From Pyxidicoccus trucidator (lineage in GTDB: Bacteria; Myxococcota; Myxococcia; Myxococcales; Myxococcaceae), in contig NZ_JAAIXZ010000004.1 of assembly GCF_010894435.1 (NCBI RefSeq), forward strand, positions 600,242 to 664,241: a stretch of 64,000 nt of DNA. The letters run 5' to 3'. Position 1 is the stretch's first letter; every line of letters begins with the position of its first letter. This document shows positions 44,812 to 51,306 of this stretch, piece by piece. Made by a program: the position numbers and the translations under genes. The notes beneath the pieces are model-generated. The model was given only the letters and a program-made list of their open reading frames with translations. It did not search any database and had not been told where the DNA came from.

Positions 44812-45285
44812 GGCGGCTCTCCTCGGGCCGGACGGACCTCACGGGTCCGGCGGCTCACCCGCCGAGTATGGTCGTCCCACGTTCAGAAGTCACCCGGTGG
44901 GTAGTGCAAAACCCCCCAATGACGGGGGCTCCGCGAGCCCCGGCGGCGGGCGCCCGCCTTCCCGGGCGTCCGGACCTCGCCCCCCCGTGCGCGCCGGGCG
45001 CGGCCCCGGGGTATTTATTGTCATGTCAGTAATTGAGAGGGAGGGGGCCTGACGGACACCGGGTGACAGGAATTGGCAGCGGGGTGTCAGGCTTTACCTT
45101 GGCGCACTCCCGCCCCCTGTGAGAGCTGTGCCGGAAGGGAGGGCATGACAGGAATTGCTGGCCCGTGAACGCAGAGTCTATGGAGTTCATACGAGTGTCG
45201 GGGCATACAGGAAAAGCCGCTCTCTGAGAGTCATTCGGTGTCCGCGGCTGGCATTCCTCTCACCCTGGTCATTCCTGGAGCCCCC
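44812..45285. promoter_or_regulatory. Divergent regulatory region with a threefold 12-bp motif
   Basis: This 474-bp gap has no gene that I can support. It contains three same-strand copies of TGWCAGKAATTG, at 45024-45035 (TGTCAGTAATTG), 45064-45075 and 45146-45157 (both TGACAGGAATTG), spaced 40 and 82 bp start to start. An AT-rich patch (GTATTTATTGTCATG) adjoins the first. The copies are probably binding sites controlling one or both flanking genes. I see no standard promoter box in a decisive position. Confidence 0.5.
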
Positions 45286-46452
45286 ATGTCACGCAGTCAT
45301 GTCATCCCCACCCTCGCCGCGCTGGCCTTCCTCGGAGGCTGCGATGCCGGCCTGCCTCTGGATGCCGAACCCCTCCCCGAGACGCCAGCAGGCATCGTGA
45401 GCGGGAGCCACGAAGCGGGCCTGGGCGGTATGGACTTCGTGGCCGTGGACCTGGCCGCTTCCTGCGATGCCACCGCGCTGAGCCTCTCCGCCGCCATCTG
45501 GAACGCGAGCCCCACGGGCCTCGCCGGGTCCACGGCGGCCATCTACGCGGGGGCCCCGGGGGCGGGTGGCACGCGCCTGGGCACCGTGAGCGTCCCCTTC
45601 CTGGTGGGAGGGGAGCGCTTCGGCTTCCAGCTCTCCTTCACCGTGCCGGAGGGCACCACCCAGGTCTTCGTCGTGGCGGACGATGATGGCGTCTATGCGG
45701 AGGATGACGAGGCGAACAACGTCGCGGCCTTCCTCATGCCCACCCCGTGTGCCACCAACCAGCTCCCCGCCGCCCTGTGCCAGAACGTCACCGTGCAGGC
45801 GGACGCGAGCTGCCAGGCCTCCGCCTCCATCGACAGCGGCTCGCATGACCCGGATGGCTTCCCCGGCGGGTTCAGCGTCGTGCAGAGCCCGGCCGGTCCG
45901 TTCCCCCTGGGCACCACGCCCGTCCAGCTCCACGTCACGGACGGCGCCGCTTCCAGCACCTGCTCCGCGGCGGTGACGGTGGTGGACGCGAGCGCTCCGG
46001 CGCCCGGCGCCAGCCGGGGGCTCGTCGTCGCCCCGACGGTGGGCTCCGACTACGTGCTGGTCTCCCTGGCCGACTGCGCCCTGCCGGCGACCGACAACTG
46101 CGGGGGCACGCTCGACGTGGGGCAGTCCGGCGTCATCACCCGGGTCTCCTCCGACGAGCGGGACGACGCGCTGTCCCTCCTGCGGCTGCTGGCCTGCGAC
46201 GACATCAAGCTGAGCGCTGACCGGAAGTCCGCCCTCGTCCGCGCCGAGTCCGCCCTGCTGGGTAACGGCCGCGTCTACACCTTCACCTATGTGGTGCGTG
46301 ACGCCGCGGGCAACGCCTCCAACGGCACGTGCGACGTCCGCGTCCCGGCGCTGCTGGGCAACCCCGCCGTCGACTCCGGCGTCACCTTCTGCCAGGGCAC
46401 CGACTGCCCGCAGGGCACCACGGGCCACGGCCTGCTCTGCTCCCTGCTGTAG
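45286..46452 (+). CDS. Lipoprotein with CARDB- and HYR-like domains
   Basis: This is a 388-residue lipoprotein starting at ATG 45286 behind GGAG. The lipobox is FLGGC (Cys19). Residues about 40-160 look like a CARDB immunoglobulin-like domain, and about 165-240 like an HYR/PKD-type beta sandwich (GPFPLGTTPVQLHVTDGAAS). Further disulfide-rich beta structure follows, ending CQGTDCPQGTTGHG. It is probably exposed at the outer membrane or surface and involved in adhesion. That is inferred from the domain types. Confidence 0.7.
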   Translation: MSRSHVIPTLAALAFLGGCDAGLPLDAEPLPETPAGIVSGSHEAGLGGMDFVAVDLAASCDATALSLSAAIWNASPTGLAGSTAAIYAGAPGAGGTRLGTVSVPFLVGGERFGFQLSFTVPEGTTQVFVVADDDGVYAEDDEANNVAAFLMPTPCATNQLPAALCQNVTVQADASCQASASIDSGSHDPDGFPGGFSVVQSPAGPFPLGTTPVQLHVTDGAASSTCSAAVTVVDASAPAPGASRGLVVAPTVGSDYVLVSLADCALPATDNCGGTLDVGQSGVITRVSSDERDDALSLLRLLACDDIKLSADRKSALVRAESALLGNGRVYTFTYVVRDAAGNASNGTCDVRVPALLGNPAVDSGVTFCQGTDCPQGTTGHGLLCSLL

Positions 46453-46470
46453 CCGCTGCTGCTCGAGGCT

Positions 46471-46493
46471 CCGCCCGGAAGGCTTCCGGGCGG
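46471..46493 (+). terminator. Terminator hairpin after the lipoprotein gene
   Basis: Arms CCGCCCGGAAG (46471-46481) and CTTCCGGGCGG (46483-46493) are perfect inverted repeats, beginning 19 bp after the stop at 46452. The tip bases cannot pair sterically, so the usable stem is about 9 bp. Confidence 0.6.
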
Positions 46494-46768
46494 GGCCCCG
46501 CCGTTCGGGTGTCCCCGGCGCCAGGAGCATTCCCACCTGGAGATGTAGTGCACTGTGGGATGCCTGCGCCGGACAAGGGGGAGAGACGGGGGACTCCCGA
46601 GGCCCCTCACTCGGCGTGCCAGTGGCCTTCAGGGGTCAGGACACTACCCGCCATATCGGTATATCGCGTACTGACTTGCTGGGTTATAAGTCGCGGAGGA
46701 CTCGCGACCGAGGGCGGCCTGTTCCCGAGCAGGCCGTGGCTTCGGCCCGCACTCATAAGGTTGACGCG
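46494..46768 (+). promoter_or_regulatory. Leader and promoter region of the XRE gene with two hairpins
   Basis: An AT-rich segment at 46651-46690 (containing ATATCGGTATATCG and TTATAAG) is the likely promoter. Downstream, two perfect hairpins could form: GTCGCG (46690-46695) with CGCGAC (46703-46708), and CGGCCTG (46715-46721) with CAGGCCG (46730-46736). Both lie before the XRE start. They could be operators for the regulator or leader structures. No gene is seen here. Confidence 0.45.
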
Positions 46769-47230
46769 GTGAAGACCCACCCTGAAGGTTCCGCTTCCCC
46801 CCGCAAGCGGCCCCGGCGCCGGAGCACGACCGACCGCGCCAGGATGTCGCGTCAGCAGTTGGAGAAGCGCCTGGCGGCGAGTGTCGGAGAGGCGGCCCGT
46901 TCCGCGCGGATGCGCACGGGTCTGACGCAGGCGGACGTCGCCGAGCGCGTCGGCATCGCCGCCGAGGTGTACGGGCGCATGGAGCGCGGGAAGATGATGC
47001 CCAGCGTGCCGACCCTGTTCCGGCTGTGCCTGGCCCTGAAGCTGTCCGCGGACCTGGGGATGGGGCTCGTCACGGCGGCGTCCGTGGGGGCCGCGCTGTG
47101 GGAGGACGACTCCCGGGACAAGGACCACCTGCCGGAGATGCGCCGGCTGCTGCGGACACTGCGCCGCATGTCGCGCGGCCAGCTCAAGCTGATGAACCAG
47201 GTCGCCTCCGCCATCCTGCCTCAAAGGTGA
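46769..47230 (+). CDS. XRE-family transcriptional regulator
   Basis: This is a 153-residue protein. A basic N-terminus precedes an XRE helix-turn-helix at about residues 36-95: ARMRTGLTQADVAERVGIAA and EVYGRMERGKMMPSVPTLFR. A short acidic and basic helical tail follows. GTG 46769 has AAGG nearby, and ATG 46844 is the alternative and would lose only the basic tail. It lies 132 bp before the RNA ligase gene on the same strand, so it may control that gene. Confidence 0.8.
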   Translation: MKTHPEGSASPRKRPRRRSTTDRARMSRQQLEKRLAASVGEAARSARMRTGLTQADVAERVGIAAEVYGRMERGKMMPSVPTLFRLCLALKLSADLGMGLVTAASVGAALWEDDSRDKDHLPEMRRLLRTLRRMSRGQLKLMNQVASAILPQR

Positions 47231-47362
47231 CGTCGGGCCTGGAGCGGTCAGGGGGCGGCTCCCGGGGGCGTCGGCTTCCGGGACGCACGGCGGCGCCATT
47301 CTGGCGACCGGCGTGTCGGGCCCGCTACTTCCTGGACCGGGCCCCGTCGCCACGGCCCCGCC

Positions 47363-48337
47363 ATGCGCTTCCGCCCCTACGCCAAGATGTCCTCCGCCGG
47401 TGAGGCGCGAGCGCAGCCCAGCCCGGGCGGTACCTGGGTGGCGCTGGAGAAGCTCCACGGCGCCCAGCTCGTCGTCGCCGTCCAGGGCGGGCAGGTCCAC
47501 TTCGGCAAGCGCAAGGCGTGGCTGTCCGACGAGGACCCCTTCTTCGGGTGGCAGTTGCTGCGCGTGCAGCTGGGGGATGCGGCCCGGCGGATGGCCCGCA
47601 CGGTGGGGGCGGAGGGCGACGCCGTGTACCTCTATGGAGAGCTCCTCGGAGGCCACTACCCGCACCCGGACGTGCCCGCCGTGCCGGGGATGACGCCCGT
47701 GCAGACGGGCATCTGGTACGCGCCCGACTTGCGCTGGGCGCCCTTCGACATCCTGGTGGCCCGCTCGGACGAGGACGAGGGCGTGCTGCTCGCGCACCGC
47801 GATGTGGAGGCCGCGGTGCACGACGCCGGCCTGGTGCCCCCTCCTGTCGTCCGCCGGGGCACGCGCGCCGACATGGAGGCGGCGCCCACTCGCGCGCAGA
47901 CCCGCTTCCCGGCGCTGCTCGGGCTGCCGCCCATCCCCGACAACGTGGCCGAGGGGCTGGTCATCAAGAGCGAGCAGCGCGCCACTCCCAGTCAGCGCGC
48001 CTCCTTCAAGCGGAAGATTGAGGAGTTCAACGAGGCCCGCTTCGACGAGAGCGAGGCGTGGGATCCACACCAGCGGCTGTCGCTGGAGGCGCTCACGGGC
48101 TGGGCGGAGCGGCTGGTGAACCCCGCGCGCATCGCCAGCGCGCTGTCCAAGTGGGGGCGGAGCGACGCCGCGCAGGTGCTCGACGAGGTGGTGCTGGACG
48201 TGCGGGTGGACCTGGAGCAGGCCTTTCCGCTGGCATATCGCGCGCTCGACGCCGCCGGCGAGGACCAGCTGTCCGCCCGCATCCGCGAGCGCGCCGTGCC
48301 GCTCGTGCAGCAGGCGACCGGGCCCTCCGGCCGGTGA
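47363..48337 (+). CDS. Rnl2-like RNA ligase
   Basis: This is a 324-residue nucleotidyltransferase of the RNA ligase superfamily. Motif I is EKLHG with the AMP-accepting Lys30, in the K-x-H-G form of T4 Rnl2. Motif III is YLYGELLGG (Glu93), motif IIIa WAPFDI, motif IV EGLVIK (197-202), and motif V FKRKIEEF (215-222). The C-terminal domain of about 100 residues is unlike phage Rnl2. It would seal 3'-OH/5'-phosphate breaks in RNA using ATP. The natural RNA target is unknown. Neither a nuclease nor a polynucleotide kinase is adjacent. The XRE gene upstream is the only plausible partner. Confidence 0.85.
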   Translation: MRFRPYAKMSSAGEARAQPSPGGTWVALEKLHGAQLVVAVQGGQVHFGKRKAWLSDEDPFFGWQLLRVQLGDAARRMARTVGAEGDAVYLYGELLGGHYPHPDVPAVPGMTPVQTGIWYAPDLRWAPFDILVARSDEDEGVLLAHRDVEAAVHDAGLVPPPVVRRGTRADMEAAPTRAQTRFPALLGLPPIPDNVAEGLVIKSEQRATPSQRASFKRKIEEFNEARFDESEAWDPHQRLSLEALTGWAERLVNPARIASALSKWGRSDAAQVLDEVVLDVRVDLEQAFPLAYRALDAAGEDQLSARIRERAVPLVQQATGPSGR

Positions 48338-48416
48338 GGCCTTCCGGAGGGACACAACCCGGAACCCGCGGACGGCGAAGCTCCGGCGGGTCCCGGGCAC
48401 CCTGAGCGCGCACCCT

Positions 48417-48436
48417 GGAGGGCAACTTCGCCCTCC
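48417..48436. terminator. Bidirectional hairpin between RNA ligase and MYXO-CTERM genes
   Basis: Arms GGAGGGC (48417-48423) and GCCCTCC (48430-48436) form a perfect 7-bp stem with a 6-nt loop, 11 bp from the stop at 48447. Confidence 0.55.
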
Positions 48437-48446
48437 TCGGGTTGCG

Positions 48447-49505
48447 TCAGCGTCGCCGCCGCCGATGCAGCGCGAACACCAGCAGCATCAGCCCGGCCAG
48501 GGCGCCTGGAGCGGGTGCTCCCGTGCAGCCCATTCCACCGCCGAGGTAGTCCAGCGCATTCGGTGGCCTCTCGTCGCCGGGAGGCACGGGGCCGGGTCGT
48601 CCCGCGTCCTGCGAGTCACCTGTGCCTGCGTCCTCGCCGGGCGAAGTGCCGCCGTCCTCGCCTGACGTGCCGCTGTCCTCTCCACCGGACGTGCCGCCAT
48701 CGTCCTCGCCCGGCGTGCCGCCGTCCTCGTTACCGGGTGAGCCACCATCCGTGTCGCCCGGCCCCGCGTCGTCCTCCGCGGTACCGCCGTCATTGTCACC
48801 CGGGCCGCCATCGGGCTCCGACGTACCGCCGTCGTTGTCACCCGCGCCCGCATCAGTCCCGGACGAGCCACCATCATTGCCGCCAGTGCCCGCATCAGTC
48901 CCGGACGAGCCACCATCATTGCCGCCAGTGCCCGCGTCACTCCCGGACGAGCCACCGTCATTGCCGCCAGTGCCCGCATCGCTCTCCGGCGTACCGCCGT
49001 CGTTGGCGCCGGTGCCCGCGTCACTCCCGGATGAGCCGCCGTCGTCATCCGGCGAGCCCGCGTCTCCTCCCGGCACACCGCCGTCACCCCCCGGGCTGCC
49101 TGCGTCGAGCGGAGTCGGCGCCTCCACCACCCACTCCCAGTTCGCGGGCGACTCGTCCGTCCGCTGCGTACGCCGGTCATGTACGTACACCCAGAACACG
49201 TGCTGTCCCGGAGCGAGGTTCGCGCGATGCCACGTGCCGTCGTTGCACGGCGCGTACATCTCGTTGTCCAGCGCGCACCAGAACTCGGGCTCCGATACGT
49301 TCTTCGACGTGAAGGTGAGGTCGGCCGTGGTGGAGGTCGTGAAGGGCGGAGGGCCCGTTTGGATGATGGTGTCCGGCTCCGGCTGTGGCTCGTCTCCCGC
49401 GAAGGCGGACGGCACCGCCAGCAGCGCCAGCGCCACCAGCAACAGCCACCCGAGCGCCCGCATCAGGGGCCCCCGCACCACGACGAAACTCGGAGGCGCA
49501 ATCAT
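48447..49505 (-). CDS. MYXO-CTERM-anchored protein with Gly/Asp repeats
   Basis: This is a 352-residue exported protein starting at ATG 49505. It overlaps the stop of the OmpA-like gene (ATGA), so it is translationally coupled. After the signal peptide a beta-rich domain (about 45-130) holds TSTTADLTFTSKN and a CALD/C pair, typical of Ig-like surface domains. About 190 residues of Gly/Asp/Ser/Thr repeats with a 14-residue period follow. The C-terminus is a MYXO-CTERM-type sorting signal: GC, then a hydrophobic helix, then RRRRR. In myxobacteria such proteins are processed and placed on the cell surface. The acidic repeats may bind calcium or form a stalk. Confidence 0.75.
   Translation of the reverse strand: MIAPPSFVVVRGPLMRALGWLLLVALALLAVPSAFAGDEPQPEPDTIIQTGPPPFTTSTTADLTFTSKNVSEPEFWCALDNEMYAPCNDGTWHRANLAPGQHVFWVYVHDRRTQRTDESPANWEWVVEAPTPLDAGSPGGDGGVPGGDAGSPDDDGGSSGSDAGTGANDGGTPESDAGTGGNDGGSSGSDAGTGGNDGGSSGTDAGTGGNDGGSSGTDAGAGDNDGGTSEPDGGPGDNDGGTAEDDAGPGDTDGGSPGNEDGGTPGEDDGGTSGGEDSGTSGEDGGTSPGEDAGTGDSQDAGRPGPVPPGDERPPNALDYLGGGMGCTGAPAPGALAGLMLLVFALHRRRRR
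48847..49056. repeat. 42-bp tandem repeats in the MYXO-CTERM gene
   Basis: Five 42-bp units lie head to tail. The first two (48847-48888 and 48889-48930) are identical, the third differs at a few bases and the last two have diverged. Each encodes 14 residues of the Gly/Asp stalk, so copy number can change without breaking the frame. Confidence 0.8.
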
Positions 49506-51067
49506 GGCGTGGTCTCCCCTGCGCTGCCCGGCATGGCCGGGACGATGTGGAACTCCACGCGGCGGTTGCGCTCGCGTCCGGTGGCGGTGGCGTTGGTGTC
49601 CGCGGGCGCATCCGGTCCCCGGCCCACCGCGCGCAGCCGGCTTGCCTCCACGCCGCGTCGCTCCAATTGCCGGCACACCGACTCCGCGCGCGCCTGCGAC
49701 AGCCGGCGGTTGTACGCATCCCCGCCGATGTTGTCCGTGTGCCCCTCCACCACCACCTGCTTCAGCTCCGGGTGCTCGCGCAGCACCTTCGCCACCTGGT
49801 CCATCAGCGGGTACGAGCGCGGCAGCATCTCCGCGCGGTCGAAGGCGAAGAAGATGCGCTCCGTGATTTCGAGCGTCTTCTCCGTGAGGTACACCACCTG
49901 CCGCACCGACTCCGGGCAGCCCTGGTTGGAGGTCGGCCCCGGCTCGCGCGGGCAGTTGTCCACGCCGTCCGCCACCGTGTCCGCGTCCTGGTCTACCACC
50001 TCCGCCACTTCCGGCTCCTGCGGCGCCGCGCCATCTGCCGCCGGGGGCATCGCCACCACGGCCAGGGCGCCCTCACCGGGCAGTCCCTCGCGTACGCCGC
50101 CGCGCTCCGGCTCGGGCTCCGGCGCGCGCGCCACCACGGGGATGGGCAGGGGCGCCGCCTGCTTCACCCACAGCGGGTCGAAGCCCACGCCCGCCAGCAA
50201 ACGAAACGCGGGCACGCCGGGCGCCACGCCCAGGCCGGGGCCTCCCATCGCGAACACCTCGAAGCGCTCGCTGACGAGGTAGCGCGCGCCGGCCAGCACC
50301 TCGCCGGACCACAGGGCTCCACCCGTGAGCGGCGCGGAGGCGCGCAGGCTCAGCTCGCCTCGCAGCGCGCCGTCCACGTTCGTCACCCCCAGGGCGAAGG
50401 GCAGCTCCGAGCCCACCGAATGCGTGCCCACCTGCACGCGCTCTCGCAGCCGCGTGCCCGCCTCCAGCGACACCCGCATCCGGTCGAAGCGCAGGCCCAT
50501 CGCGAGGCGCGGTGTCACGCTCCAGTGTCCGTCCCCCAGCAGCGCCTCGCGCCGTCCCAGCGGCAGGCCCGCGTCCACCTCCGCCGCCAGGTCCACCAGC
50601 GCGCCATCCGCCATGCGCACCAGGCCCACGCGCGCGCGCACCAGCGGCGTCCCCAGGCCCGCGCGCCGCAATTCGCCCACGCCGAGCCCCGCCAGCGACA
50701 TGCCCCCCTGGCCCACCAGCACCGGCACCGCCGCACCCACCTCCAGGCGCGGATGAAGGGCGAGCGCCGCCGCCAGGTGCAGCAGTGCGCGCTCGCGCAC
50801 CACCTCGCCCACGCGGCGCCCGTCTCGCACCATCACCAGCGGGTGGTGCTGGTAGTGCGTCACCATCGCCAGCCGCAGCGCGCCCGGCTCCAGCAGCAGG
50901 CCGTCCGAGCCCAGCAGCGTGCCGCGCGAGGTGGGCGTCACGGTGAGGCGCTCGAGGTCGAAGGCGGGCAGCGGCGGCGGCTCGGCGGCCACGGCGGCGG
51001 TGCCCAGGAGGAGCGGAAGCACGGCACAAGCCAGCCGGCTCCAGGACGGGGAGGATGAAGGGCGCAT
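49502..51067 (-). CDS. OmpA-family outer-membrane protein
   Basis: This is a 521-residue protein starting at ATG 51067 behind GGAG, with a signal peptide ending near AAVAA. Residues about 40-340 form a large beta-barrel. A thrombospondin type 3-like Ca-binding segment (DQDADTVADGVDNCP) follows. The C-terminal OmpA domain (about 400-510) holds IFFAFDRAEM, VVEGHTDNIGGDAYN and the RA-x-x-V helix that binds peptidoglycan. It would link the outer membrane to the cell wall. The MYXO-CTERM gene is coupled behind it, which suggests a joint envelope structure. Confidence 0.85.
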   Translation of the reverse strand: MRPSSSPSWSRLACAVLPLLLGTAAVAAEPPPLPAFDLERLTVTPTSRGTLLGSDGLLLEPGALRLAMVTHYQHHPLVMVRDGRRVGEVVRERALLHLAAALALHPRLEVGAAVPVLVGQGGMSLAGLGVGELRRAGLGTPLVRARVGLVRMADGALVDLAAEVDAGLPLGRREALLGDGHWSVTPRLAMGLRFDRMRVSLEAGTRLRERVQVGTHSVGSELPFALGVTNVDGALRGELSLRASAPLTGGALWSGEVLAGARYLVSERFEVFAMGGPGLGVAPGVPAFRLLAGVGFDPLWVKQAAPLPIPVVARAPEPEPERGGVREGLPGEGALAVVAMPPAADGAAPQEPEVAEVVDQDADTVADGVDNCPREPGPTSNQGCPESVRQVVYLTEKTLEITERIFFAFDRAEMLPRSYPLMDQVAKVLREHPELKQVVVEGHTDNIGGDAYNRRLSQARAESVCRQLERRGVEASRLRAVGRGPDAPADTNATATGRERNRRVEFHIVPAMPGSAGETTP

Positions 51068-51306
51068 GGGAGGGGACTCCGGGGTAAGCCGGAAGTTGGG
51101 GAGCGCCGGGCCCCGCGGCCTCCCTCCCGTGCGGCGGAGCCCCCTGTCCTTCCCCCGACGGGGCCCCGCGCTTCGTCCACCCGCCGACGGAAGCAGGGAA
51201 CTTCGACCGGACGAGAGCAGACAGGCAGGGGTCTCCACTCGGGGGTGCTTGTCACCCCGCGCCGTCCCTGGCCTCATGGAGCCCAGGGGCCGACCTGAAC
51301 AGCAAC

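Noticed and set aside
45064..45162. Sigma-54 promoter at GGAATTG copies
   Set aside because: The distance from any GG to the GC element is not 12 bp, so the -24/-12 geometry fails.
48847..49056. 42-bp units considered as a CRISPR array
   Set aside because: There are no variable spacers, the units are contiguous, keep the reading frame and encode a Gly/Asp stalk.
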